Shown here: positions 1-10,831 of the stretch, one piece after another
Position numbering within the stretch: position 1 is the stretch's first letter
Layout of the letters: every line of letters starts with the position of its first letter
Assembly: GCA_026873275.1 (NCBI GenBank)
Contig: JANTUC010000004.1
Coordinates: 2,480,001 to 2,544,000 of the forward strand
Length of the DNA stretch: 64,000 nucleotides
From: Pseudopithomyces maydicus
Lineage: Eukaryota; Ascomycota; Dothideomycetes; Pleosporales; Didymosphaeriaceae
Reading direction: 5' to 3'
Notes under the pieces: generated by a model
What the model saw: the letters and a program-made list of their open reading frames with translations, nothing else
Told to the model about the DNA's origin: nothing
Database searches by the model: none
Translations under genes and position numbers: made by a program

Positions 1-240
1 ATATCGGATGATCAGCTCGCGGAGATGAATCGCGCGGGCAAGGCGAGCGTCAGGGTGAAGATGGCGGATGGGCGGAGACAAGGGCTAAATGGACACATCG
101 TTGTGGAGAGGACGTCGATAATGGGGGAGAAGGTTACGGAGGTGAGATTTGTGAAGGCGAGTGGGGATCCTCTGGAGTGGAGGCGGTTTTTCAAGAACGT
201 GGTTAGGTGTGTGGGTGATGCTGTGTTGAGGCCGGATTAG
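1..240 (+). CDS. C-terminal end of probable checkpoint kinase Chk1 (5'-truncated by window)
   Basis: Only the last 79 residues are in the window; frame 1 is open from base 1 to the TAG at 238-240. The segment EVRFVKASGDPLEWRRFFKN followed by VVRCVGDAV fits the end of the KA1-like regulatory domain that closes Chk1 kinases, where a strand is followed by a 'K-GD-LE-(W/F)-R-F' helix. Chk1 is the effector Ser/Thr kinase of the DNA-damage checkpoint, and this C-terminal domain binds and restrains the kinase domain. The kinase domain itself lies outside the window, so the assignment depends on this short tail. Other KA1-bearing kinases are possible. The next genes downstream also belong to cell division (YPI1, DAD2, SGO1). 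Confidence 0.5.
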   Translation: MSDDQLAEMNRAGKASVRVKMADGRRQGLNGHIVVERTSIMGEKVTEVRFVKASGDPLEWRRFFKNVVRCVGDAVLRPD

Positions 241-1365
241 GGCTGAGGTGATTTTGGGCGGAACGCATATGGAAATGCCTGATTTAAAGGGGAAATTAGG
301 GTATCTGGCATTGTATCATGGGTGTAGATAATGCGTTCAACGTGGTGGTTGAGCATGAGTGCGGGACAGAACTGCTTTGAGCACGGTTGTGTCACTTAAT
401 TAGCATTTACAAGATGCTTGGTCAGTCTGCCAGGCTTCAATCGCATGTGAGAATCCGGAGAAACGTTTGAAACCTCCAGCGAAGGGTATTGGCCTTCTTC
501 ATCGCCAGTTAGAAGCGTTCAATACTTATCCAGGTTCCCGTCACCAATTAGAAACGTTCAACTCTTATCTAGGTTGGCTGAAAGTTGCTGAATGTTAAGA
601 ATAGATAATTCTTTTACAGTCAGATCAGAATATGAGATTTACACAACGATCAAAGGGTCCACTTGAAGTTGACATTGGGAATTCTCTCTCTGTGAAACAA
701 TATTCCGGGTTTGAGTTCTATGATCAGTCGTCTGCAGGATTTTCTCAGCCGTTCACTCTAAAACCCCCTAATTGAGAGTTCTACAGAGAGACACGACGAC
801 ACCTATCGTTGACTGCACAAGTTACATGCGATCGTCGATATGTAGTAACACGTCCACTTGTAGAATCGACCGATCGCATGTCGTTGATAGCATTGTCTAC
901 CGTGGCTCGAATGGGGTTATTTCTTCCAAGGTCATGTGTTGGTTGAAAAGCAGCAGGATTGGTTGACGAAACTGATGGCAGATTGCCGACACATGCTAAA
1001 CCGACAGCGACATGCATATTTGTCCTGCAAGATCTCAAGTGGATTGATGGCAAGCGCAGACGGAGTTATGCCGGGGCAAGCGCAACCGAGCAATGACGCA
1101 CGGACTCTGAATAAGTTGGCTCAATCACGTCCCTCCAACAAAGCCCTCACATTCACCCTCTACTCCACTCGGACCCTTGCTCTTCCCCTAGTCCCCGCGT
1201 CTTCAGCTGTCCGCGTACCATTCGTACTTCCCGGGCTGCACGTTGCTGTGGTACAAGGCCGAGCACGCGCGCCACCTGAAATCTCACCACTGCCACCCCA
1301 CGCGATCACTCGCCGATATATAACTCTCCTTCTGTCGACGCTCTGAACGCCTTCTCTCTTCAAAA
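241..1365. other. Intergenic region between the kinase end and YPI1
   Basis: No convincing gene. It holds the 3' end of the kinase gene, an imperfect 39-bp tandem duplication at 502-579 (listed separately), and the YPI1 promoter. A possible TATA-like TATATAA lies at 1317-1323, about 45 nt before the YPI1 start, in a CT-rich leader. Confidence 0.5.
502..579. repeat. Imperfect 39-bp direct tandem duplication
   Basis: Bases 502-540 (beginning TCGCCAGTTAGAAGCG) and 541-579 (beginning TCACCAATTAGAAACG) align along their length with about eight differences. Three of the differences are G in the first copy against A in the second, and one is C against T. It is non-coding. Confidence 0.7.
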
Positions 1366-1954
1366 ATGTCGAATCAAACTCGCGAGCGAAACGTAATGGG
1401 TGCCCAAACCGCTCCTGCCAGCAGTGGCAGCCAGACGCAAACCAGCACTCAGCCTGTCCTCCGCCTCAGCGCACCCTCAGGTACACTTCGTCTGCGCGCC
1501 GAACCAGTCGAACGGAGACATATTCAATGGGCTGAAGATGTCGTGGACAATGAGGGTATGGGAAAGAAGAGCTCGAAAGGTACACATCCTTCAACCATGT
1601 TTCCTCCACAGTGCAGAATCAGGCTAGAAACAGAATGGTCAGACAAAGACTAACGCGGAAGCAGTGTGCTGCATTTACCATCCTCAGCGCGAGGTCGGCG
1701 AGTCATCCGACGAGTCATCCAGCGATTCTAGCAGCGATTCTGATTCGGATAGCGACGTGGACAATGGGGAGGCTAGACCTGCAGGTGGGAGGAATGGACG
1801 GAGGGGTCGGGGGCAACACGGTCACGGCCACGATCATCAGCATGGCGAAAACGATCACGATGAACACAATGGGGGGCCTTCAGGACAGCAGAAGAAGGCA
1901 CGGCGAAGACCTAGCCCGAACGCGTATGAGAAGATGCCCAAGGTGAAGAAATGA
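1366..1954 (+). CDS. YPI1: Type 1 protein phosphatase inhibitor/regulator Ypi1 (inhibitor-3 family)
   Basis: Two exons, 1366-1579 and 1665-1954, joined in phase 1; 167 aa. The 85-nt intron has a GTACAC donor, a CTAAC branch site at about 1650 and a GCAG acceptor. Residues 50-78 carry the family signature: R-HIQW, an RVxF-like PP1-docking motif, then AEDVVDNEGMGKKSSK, then a Cys-containing VCCIYHP block that is only formed after splicing. The C-terminal half is low-complexity: a Ser/Asp run (about 85-105), a His/Gly/Asp-rich tract and a basic tail ending KMPKVKK. Ypi1 proteins are nuclear regulators of PP1 (Glc7) and affect its nuclear, mitotic functions. In context the gene sits between a probable checkpoint kinase and the DAD2/SGO1 pair. 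The start is the first ATG of the frame and lies just after a CT-rich leader. Confidence 0.9.
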
Positions 1955-2655
1955 GTAAAAGGAAGTGTATGGTGGGAGTCAAGTACGATGCTAACGACGG
2001 ATATGTGTATGGGCCTTGAAAGTTGCAAAAATTGGGCATTTAAGCCTGGAGTCTGGCGCTTTCCTAACGAATCATGATAGCATGGGCGAAATGACGATTC
2101 GCATGAAGCATCAATGCTTATTCATAGCTGCGTCCGGTGTTTGGACGAAGCATTGTCACGAATTATGTCTACAATAGAGCGCGGAGATACTTGTACATAG
2201 CAAAGATCATTCACGTGAAGAGCATGAAGTTCCCGGAGTACCTCTACCTCTGTACATGTTCAACCTTGTCGGTGTCTACAGCATGCCATGCTCCTTAGGT
2301 TGGTGTGCCCCGTGGCTGTGCCGTAATCAAGTTACCCCACGCTATGCTCTCGATGCGCGTGTCTCGCGGTTGTATAGCACCGAAACCACCATTCCGCACT
2401 CTACACATGTCTTCCGCAAGTCTTTCCGGACTGGACGGACCTTTTCGCCTGCCACACAAAATCTTCTCATCTCCACAACCAATGGTAGTGGACCGTAGGG
2501 CTGATATGCATGCATATCTCGGCTGCATCGCGGCCTAACACCGCCCCGATACACATGCCTCGCGCTGACGATGTGTTTTTTCCTGGGCCGCGGCACAAGA
2601 CTGCATGAGTACTCGACGTTTCTAGCCTCTGTACGGCTCGCTGCACACAGAAGTT
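1955..2655. other. Intergenic region between convergent YPI1 and DAD2
   Basis: This holds the 3' ends of two converging genes. Several short overlapping open frames (2256-2659) lie on both strands but show no domain, codon pattern or splice logic, and were not called. Confidence 0.5.
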
Positions 2656-3218
2656 TCACTCGTCCGCGTTTCCCTGGGGCAATACGGACGGTGCATGCTG
2701 TGTCGGGATTCTGACCAGCGTCTGGGGGAGTGGTAAGTCCGTTTCGGTCTTCTCTTCTGAGTCGTCTTCCTCTTTCGCTACTTTGGCGAGTCCGGCTAAG
2801 TGGACATCAGCTTTGTGTGCCAGGATAGGTCGGGGCTTGGGCTTACTGGACGCCATGTTGATGGCTCTTAGCACGTTATGCCAATTGCTTAACACGGCTG
2901 CGACGGCTGCATGTAGTCAGTACCTATCTCTGGGTAACACGTGCGCGAAACGTGCATGGATGGAAGCACGCGAGGGAGCGCGCCGGGGAAAGGCATACCT
3001 TCAGTCCCGTCGGATAATGTGGTGAGCTTCTCGGCCAGCGTCTGCATCTGGTCGGCGAGACCCGCGCTGAGGACCTGCAGGTCCTTGAGCGAGGCGAGCT
3101 CAGCTTTCTTCTCTGCGATGCGCGCGAGGAGGGCGGGGGATTGAGCAGGGCCTGCGGAGCCGCCGAGGGATGATTGGGAGCGGATGTGGGAGGGGAGGTT
3201 GCGCGTGGGATAGGCCAT
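2656..3218 (-). CDS. DAD2: DASH (Dam1) complex subunit Dad2
   Basis: Two exons on the minus strand, 3218-2999 and 2906-2656, joined in phase 1; 156 aa. The 92-nt intron has donor GTATGC and acceptor ATGCAG. The core matches the Dad2 family: LLARIAEKKAELASLKDLQ, then LSAGLADQMQTLAEKLTTLS, then DGTEAVAAVLSNWHNVLRAI, the last block being formed across the splice. These are coiled-coil helices. Dad2 is a small subunit of the ten-protein DASH ring, which couples kinetochores to spindle microtubules. The C-terminal tail after about residue 95 is acidic (KEEDDSEEKTETD) and disordered, longer than the minimal yeast protein but usual in filamentous fungi. It is head to head with SGO1, with 295 bp between the two start codons. 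Confidence 0.9.
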
Positions 3219-3513
3219 TTTCTTCTGTCAAGTGCAAGAGGAAGCAAAAACCGTGGTGATTAGTGGTGCATGAATGGATTGAATGGATTTGGTGGGATGC
3301 ATTTCCCTTCGGAACTGTCGCGCGTCCCGCAGTGGAGTCGTCGCAGGGATCCCTGATGCGGCTAGCTCTTGTTGCCATGGTAAACAAACAGACGATTCTC
3401 GCATGGCTCTTTGGCAACAACGGATAAGGTCTACAACCCCATATCGCCCTTGCGACGCCTGAGCTTTCCACGACATTACTTACAGAACATCTCCACACAT
3501 CCTATCGCAGCGT
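3219..3513. promoter_or_regulatory. Shared divergent promoter region of DAD2 and SGO1
   Basis: Only 295 bp separate the oppositely directed start codons of DAD2 and SGO1, so both promoters must lie here or overlap the transcripts. No specific factor site could be assigned with confidence. Co-regulation of two kinetochore/centromere genes is an inference from the arrangement. Confidence 0.5.
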
Positions 3514-5820
3514 ATGGCGCGCTTGAACGAGCCGCCCGTTGCGCCGCCGCCGCCGAGCTCAGAGCAGCTCGACGCCATCAAGCGCAAGTTCATAAGGACA
3601 AACCGGGAGCTGGCCAAGTACGGCCGCCACGAACGTGTTTTTATCGCGCATTTCTGACGATCATCAGGATCAACTCGCAGCAGCAAATTCAGATTCGCAC
3701 CCTCGAAAATGAACGCTCGCGTCTTGTTGCCGAAAACTGCTCGCTCGCCCAACGCGTCATCCACCTCCAGAACACGCTCGAGGCACAAAGCCATGCGCCC
3801 TCATTCTCTAGCATTGATACGGTAAAGAGTCAGCTGGAAGCGAAAATCCAGGAGCTCGGAGGGCTGGTCGCCGAGCTGGGTCAGATGAACAAGCGCGACC
3901 GTGGTCAAGATTTCGAAGGGGCCAGGCTGAAGACGGCGGTGAAAAAGAGCTCAGACGAGAGGCAGTGGAGGAGTGCGCTGGGCTTGCAAGAAGTGGAAAA
4001 TGCCATGTTACCCACAATCAGCGAGTCCAAAGCGTATCCACGCATGAGCATCAAGTACGTTCAGGTTTGGTGTTGTACAGGATGGTAAGAGCTGACAGTC
4101 AACAGTGTGGAAGAGCTCCAAGATATTTTCGACGCCCCGGACAGCCAGTCACCGGACATTGGACCCCCACCAGTCTCGCATTTCGATATCGAAGAACCCA
4201 TCGTATTCAAGCATGGCTTATCTGTACAGGACCAGCCCGACCTGGCGGTGGAGGGCGATGAAGTGGTTCTTCCCATGAATCTCGAGACGAGAAGGAGAAG
4301 GAGAGAGAGTGGTCCAAAATTCGAAAGACGGCGCGTGTCTCTGTTTGAGTCGCCACCTGAAGAAGAGCCAATTGAAGAGCCGGTCAAGGCCGTCAAAACA
4401 GGTGCAAAGCGGAAATTCAGCGTGCAAGAGGATGATAATAAAGGTCAAACCCAGCCCGAATCTTTCCAGTTCAGTCGGAAGGGAACGTCCACCTCTGCCG
4501 AAGAAGGGAACGCAGATATGGATACCCACCCACTCTCTCCTCGACGACCTATTCTTTCTAGCAGTACGTTTATATCTGTGAAACAGACAAGATTCACACT
4601 GACCCCGTCTAGAACCTGTAAATACGGACCCTGTTGTTTCACCCAAGAAACAGCGCGCTTCTGTCCAGCAGTCTGAGAAGCCCGAAAAGCCTACCAAGAA
4701 ACCATCTAGCCGCGTTCGCACCACCACATCGCGAAACATTCCATCGGATGTCCTTCCAGCTACCCTGCCTGACCCCATTCCCACCACCGAAATTCACCTG
4801 GATTCGCTTCCACCTAAGACTCCCGCAGCCGAAACGATTATTTCGCCTCCCTCTACCGAGCCATCCACATCGCGGACTGGCCCCAAGGATACGCCGCCCC
4901 CGGGAGAATTTGGCCTCGAAGGCCAAACAGGTATCATTGGGCGACCGTCAAGACGCGCACGCCCGCAGGTCAGCTACAAGGAACCCAGTTTGAACACCAA
5001 AATGCGAAGACCTAGTAAAGAGTTGGTGGATGCCGTTGTCGACCACTCTCGACGCACAAGTGTGGAACCACCACCAACCGCCCCAAGCTCTGCACATGTC
5101 ATGATCAAGGAGGAGCCGGATGAAGAAGGCTGGAAGCCAATGGGTGCCACGGGCTCGTTGCGAGGAGTCGACGGTGCAGAAGCAGGAAGCCCGCTTCGAC
5201 AGAAATTAGATCGCAAGGAGGAATCAGAAAAGGACAAGAAGCCCGAACGACAGAAGCTCAACTCTACGGCTGCGGAACGTGCAATCGAGAAGATGATCGA
5301 AGATACGAGCACAGGAAAGCGCAAAAGCCTCACCGCCTTGTCTTTCCCTGCGGCACCAGAAAGGATTGAGCCACCGCAAACGAAGGAGGAGAAGACGTGT
5401 GAAGAGGACGACAAGGCAGACATGGCCATCTTCGAATTTACCTCGTCTTCACCACCAGCTAAACCGGATGCGCGGCCCAAGATCAGCCTTGCAAGTGCCG
5501 TCCGCGAAAAACGTCGACACTCTTCTGTGCCTTCATCTGCAGCGTCTGAAGAACGGAAGACCGACGTCACGTCCAGGCAGGAAGGGAGCTTGTCTACGAT
5601 GCATAAGCGGACTGCGAGCGGTAGTAGTAAAACCGTCACCGCAACAGGTCTGGCTAAATCTACAGCGACTGCCCGGGCTGCCTTGAGGGAGAAGGAACGA
5701 GAAAGGGAGAAGAGAACGAGCAGACTGCCTTCGAGTGGGAGTGGCTCAGACTTGAGGGCCAAGGAAAGCGACAGTAGAGAAGGGCGAGCGGCGAGTAGGC
5801 GTAAGAGTATGCTGGTGTGA
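3514..5820 (+). CDS. SGO1: Shugoshin (centromeric cohesion protector)
   Basis: Four exons: 3514-3617, 3668-4054, 4106-4563 and 4613-5820; all phases agree, giving 718 aa. Introns are about 50 nt with GTACGG/GTACGT donors. Residues 15-90 form the N-terminal shugoshin coiled coil (basic 'IKRKFIRTNRELAKINSQQQ' and the following Leu-rich heptads, built across intron 1). The middle is long, charged and probably disordered. Around residues 428-453 lies the C-terminal shugoshin motif: RRARPQVSYKEPSLNTKMRR, the basic stretch that binds phosphorylated histone H2A at centromeres. Shugoshin recruits PP2A and the chromosomal passenger complex to protect cohesin and sense tension. The start ATG is the one that gives the conserved coiled coil in frame; a longer upstream frame is out of phase with it. 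Repeated basic/Ser-rich patches occur up to the C-terminus. Confidence 0.92.
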
Positions 5821-6073
5821 GAGGTGGCGAGTTGTGGATATTTGGATTGGCAGCCACTCTGGACCAGAGAAGCTGTATCTTATATGACTTGTTGCACGTT
5901 TTGGATACCCTAGAAGTACGAATGAGCGTTAATGGGCGTTTAATCTGTTTACGATGCATGGCGATGGCATCATCTTTTCTCAATCCTACAAGACTTCTCT
6001 CGTATGCATGCAATTGCCGACACCATCATTCAAATTTCGCATGTTTTACATTCTACTCGTCTACCGCCTATCT

Positions 6074-6814
6074 TCATATGCCCTTCCCACCATACCGCAA
6101 CCTATCCAACTCACTCATATCCACAGCCCTCAACTCCCTCCTCGCAAACATCACCACCATCATCACCAACCCAGGCAAATACCCACCCCCAACCGCCATC
6201 CCTTCAGCCCACGTCCGCCCCTGGAACAACTCCACAACCGCCAACCCCCCGCACAAAATCCCATTCACCAAAACAACATACTGCGCCAGGAGATCTGCCA
6301 CCCCGTCAGACACCCACGGCACCGCCCGCCTCTCCGCCTTCGCCTCTTCCTGCTTCTGCTTCGCCCGGCCCGCCCCAGACTTCAGATCTCCAACCGATGT
6401 GATGGATATCTTGACCGGTGGAAGGGGAAGGAAGTACAGCGTGTATGCGCTCGCGAGGAGGCTGGATATGGCCAAGATGGCGGGGGTGAAAGTAGTTATG
6501 CGGAGGAGGAGCGGGAGGTAGAGAGCGATGGGAAGGAGGGGGAGGACGAGGAGGAGGTGCGTGTAGGTTGAGGTTGTGCGCGTGTCGTGTGTTGAGAGGT
6601 TTTGGAGGAGGTCGGCTTGGTCTGTTGGTGGGCGGGTTAGTTTTGTTTTAGACTGGTGTGGAATAAGAGGAGGGCGAGGAGGGTGAGGAGGGAAGGGAAG
6701 GGGGAGTTGCGTGCCTTGTTCGTCCATGCCGGCTTCGATGGTGTCTTCGTCGTCGGATTCGGAGGGGTAGGCGAAGGTGCGGCGGAGGCGCGTCGCGGCT
6801 GTTTGCGCGGCCAT
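6074..6814 (-). CDS. Conserved fungal four-helix membrane protein of unknown function
   Basis: Single exon, 246 aa. The start chosen is ATG at 6814 (MAAQTAATRLRRTFAYPSES); the frame is open further upstream but that part is Arg/Pro/Thr-rich and looks like leader sequence. After an acidic and Pro-rich N-terminus there are two hydrophobic segments (about 93-112 and 116-140), a charged cytosolic-like linker with a Lys/Gln/Glu-rich stretch (SGAGRAKQKQEEAKAERR), and two more segments (about 183-200 and 216-232). It ends in a basic tail with ELDRLRYGGKGI. The layout resembles a family of small uncharacterised membrane proteins in Pezizomycotina; no function is assigned. It converges with SGO1, leaving 253 bp between the stops. 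Confidence 0.75.
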   Translation of the reverse strand: MAAQTAATRLRRTFAYPSESDDEDTIEAGMDEQGTQLPLPFPPHPPRPPLIPHQSKTKLTRPPTDQADLLQNLSTHDTRTTSTYTHLLLVLPLLPIALYLPLLLRITTFTPAILAISSLLASAYTLYFLPLPPVKISITSVGDLKSGAGRAKQKQEEAKAERRAVPWVSDGVADLLAQYVVLVNGILCGGLAVVELFQGRTWAEGMAVGGGYLPGLVMMVVMFARRELRAVDMSELDRLRYGGKGI

Positions 6815-9800
6815 GTTTGCTTGGGTATGGGGTATCGTGATGCCGGTGATGGATAGGTAGCTGTAGAGTCTGGACTGTTGTTGGAGGAGAAGGTGGCCTT
6901 TTTTTCTCAGACGCGTAGGCAACCGCGTTGTGTGGGGTGTGAAGGTTGCGTGGGGCGCGAATGACGTTTGTGGACCCTGGAATTGGATCCGGGCTAGCGT
7001 ACGCAGGTACACCGTTGCTCAACGATCGTTGGGATTTTCTGAGAGGCAGGCAGTTTATTGCTCGTTGCTAAGCAATAAAATAACAGTTTTATAGGCGTGT
7101 AATTCAAGTATGTAAACAAACTTATGTTGGCTTCTCTTGGTGATGGCTTACTTCCTCTATTCAAGTACCGCAGTTAATTACCTCCAACTGATCATGCAAC
7201 ACCAACGATCGAACGCAATAAATCCAGCGAAAAATAAGACGTAATCTTGTATAAGTAGGTGTACTATGTCGCAAGGGTAGAGTCCAGTTTTGTGATGATG
7301 CTTCTGGTTTAGCTGCTTAGGATTCTGCCCGGGCATATGCCCCCCATCAATTCAACTCTGGAGTCATATTCTCGACCATTAGAAAGACATTACCCCTTAA
7401 ACACAGCGTACATCTGTTAATAAAGATTATATTCTTCTGTTCTCCTTTAATAGTATATTGTATGTAGACAATGAAGCACCGATTCCATTTCTATGTGTAC
7501 CCCTAACGCATACCTCTCTATACTCTTATTTTGGAACAGATAACTTCGTCTCTAAATAACCATGAATGTAACCTCGTATATTACTACTGTATTACGTCCT
7601 AGCTGTTTCCAACGGTTACATATAACGAACCGGCGTTGATATCAAGTGAGCCCGAGCATTGTGTAGATTTATGACCAAAGTAACAGTACACATACATCAC
7701 TACCGGCTGCAATTACCAAAAGCCGCAATGATTAATACTGCAACCTTCAAAAGCCACACCCAATACTGTCAGAAAATGGTGGCCGAATTTCGCCGTGGCA
7801 ACCTCGTGATGTTACTTCCGCAACACGATATCCGTGTGAAACCTGAACGCCACAAATCCCTCCCCAACCCACCACATACGTACCGCAAACCATCCGAACA
7901 TTCCCCCGTCCAAGTACATCCCCAAAATAGTATCTCGAACAACTATTTCCCCACCTTCCCTGCTCCCTTCATCGCCATCTCCACTCGCGTCAATCATTCA
8001 CAAAAGCATCACCTACTAAGACCGCACAATATTGAGGACCACCACCCCTTGTGAATATCGAATAGTCTAGTACCTACAACAAGTACCTACATACGATACA
8101 TACCCCTACCTCTCCAATCACCATCCCCCCGATCATCACCCAACACAATCGTGATACTCGCCATGTGCCGATCGCACCCACCACGCTAACCCCCCAACCA
8201 ATCAGCGCCCACCCGTCACGCGACAATCGCGTCACGATCAGCGCTCGATGCGCATTGATGAGCACATGAGTGCAGCAGGTTGGGGTAGGCTCCCCTACCC
8301 TGTGTACCTACCTACCCGGTAAAGAAGAAAAAACCTGTCATCAATAGAAAATCGGGTATTGTTACCCACCGTGGAGATTTGGGCCGTTTCCACGCGAGAC
8401 GTGTGCATGGACTCATGCATGTGGTTTGCATCTACTGGCTGCTGGATGCGGTGCGATCGTTGGACCCTGAGTTTGCGGTTGAGATCGTGGATGGGGGAGG
8501 TGTACGTGCGCCAAGGGGAGGGAAGGCAGGTGATGGGTGGGAGATGTGGGCGTGAGGAACGGATGACGGTTGGGATGGGGCGTATGACATGGGTTTTGGT
8601 TTTACATATTTATCCTGGTAGACTATGTGTGGTTTGAGGCAGGTGTGCAATCTATGTTTGTATGGAAGATGGTATGAAGACGTCAGGAGTTGATGTCTTG
8701 GGATGGATGCACATCCTGGTTTTCTTTTGGGCATGGTTGAGGTAGATGCGATGTGCGAGAAGGAAGGTGACGCTATAGTGTATGTAAGTATAGCATAAGA
8801 GGATGTGGAAACGTTGTACGGTTTTCTTGGCAATAACATCGAGTTGTGATTTCCCGAACGAGCGCCGCGCCGAGGTTGTAGTCGTGTCTGTCATGTCCAC
8901 CGTGACGCTCCAGTCCTATCCAAATAGTAACAAATCCACTGGTCGCATTCGGCCCCGGCAACACCTCTCTAAACGGAACAAACAATAGACTATCTATATA
9001 CAATAAACTCGATGCACATCTTACCAAGCCCACTAGTCCACTCGAACCCGCGTACATAGACACAATAGTCTACAGCCTAGCAGCCTACAACCCACTATCT
9101 CATGGCACCGTACAGTCGCACCGTAGCATAGCATAGCATAGTATAGCACCCACCCCGAAGATTCCCCGGCAAATATTCGCCGAGCACAGCCACACTACAC
9201 ACCCACCCATCTGCCTTCCTTCCTCCCCACCATCGTCGATACCCGCACCCACCCGCGCGTCCAGACCCGAGTGCGTGAACAAAGTGCTTACTGACAGGGC
9301 GCCATCACCTGCGCGACATGAGTGCAAAATGCCATCGCTCACCGAAACGGTAGCCGCATGCGAGCAGCCCCTGGGCCTGGGACCCGATGGCTAGATGCGG
9401 CTGCGAGGCTCAGCTGCGCAGGGGTGGGTTTGTGCAGTGCAGTGCAGGCGTGTAGAGCGTTAGTGTAGGGGATGTATGTATGTATGTAGTGTAGTGCAGT
9501 GTAGCAGTATGTAGGGAGGTCTGTGTCGCGGGCCGAGGACATGGTAGGTGGGAGCCTCATCGCAGGGAGGAGGCTACAGTAGCCGGCTGGTTGGGGTCGA
9601 GATGCTGCACGCGTGCTACATGCGTGCAGTGTTGGTAGGATAGCTGGTAGACCGATGTACAGCCTCGGGGAGTCTAGATGGCGCCCCTATGCGAGGCATC
9701 TCGATGGACGGGCGAGTGCATCGGCATGGATGAACTATGTTTGAACATGGGATGTCGTTGTTCACGGAGGGCGCGAAGCTACTGCGTCTTTTCTGTCTGT

Positions 9801-10831
9801 GCATGCACAAGGTCTATTCTGATGGTTGCTGAGACAGACTTCTAGACTGTCCAACGTGAGAGTGTAGCTAGCTATCGTACAACCTTGCTCCCCCTTGCGC
9901 TCGAGATGTCGTTCAAGCTGAGTAAAAGTACATGGAGTGATACAAGGGTGGATGACTAGGTGCAAAGTTGTACAGACGAGAAAAGGTAGACGACTCAGGC
10001 ATATCGTAGCACATGATCATAGACGTAAAGGGCAATTTGAGCGGTTGAGAGTGACAAGCGAAAACGACTTTTTGAAAACAATAAATAAATGTACAAACTA
10101 AGGTCGTGAATCACGACTGGTATTAGGAGTAAGAAGGAAAAAAAGGTGCAAAATTCAAAAATCAGAAACCATGCCCCCCAACCAGGTCGGGCCAGGCCAT
10201 CGAGGGCCATCCCATACCGTCTAAGTAATCGTTACAGTGCAGACCGCATATAGTTGATAGCCCAACTCTTTTAGCATCATAACTCATTATTACTCCGTCG
10301 CTGGACGCGAAGAAAATAGAACAAGGACCCAATTACATAGCCGTAACAAAACATGATGTCTTAACTCCGCGCATGCGGACTATGACCCGGAGCGCAGCAG
10401 AGCGTTGTCCGCTTCCGTCCAGCGAAAAGCGACTTTCAAACGCCATAAGGCCGAACAGCCGAACGGAGCAACAATATGGCACCGAAGTGAAAAGTGAAAA
10501 AAATAAGACGGAAGGGCCGAGACGCGGCCCTCGTGTGACCGCAGTGAGAAAAAAACTTCAAAAGCCAAGCGGCCTTGGGATCTCGACCGCGCGAAAAATG
10601 CGCCTTCATGCGATGCAGGTGAGCGCAGCGCCGGGCGGAGAAATCTGGCGCGTTCTGGAAGCGTCATCGGGGCAGGTGAGCCGCGGGCCTCGGCGGGCAC
10701 CGTCCCACACTGCATGACCCCAAGGCTAAACCTCCGTGGACGGACAACACATCATTCAGTCGTGGTTACCTCCGCGGCGTCTGTGCTTGCCGGGAAAATC
10801 TACCTCAGGATGGACGACGCGCTGTTCAAAG
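6815..10831. other. Four-kilobase stretch without a recognisable gene
   Basis: Bases 7020-7700 are visibly AT-rich, the rest is balanced. Short frames such as 7659-8054 (+) and 8432-8839 (-) are Pro/His/Thr-rich or Trp/Met-rich without domains. Simple-sequence patches occur at 9123-9147 (GCATA units) and 9473-9490 (GTAT units). Nothing supports a protein-coding gene; the 3' UTR of the C2H2 gene and the promoter of the membrane protein gene must be included. Confidence 0.45.

Noticed and set aside
7659..8054. 131-residue plus-strand frame
   Set aside because: Pro/His/Ser-rich low-complexity chance frame in a gene-free stretch, without a start context or splice partners.
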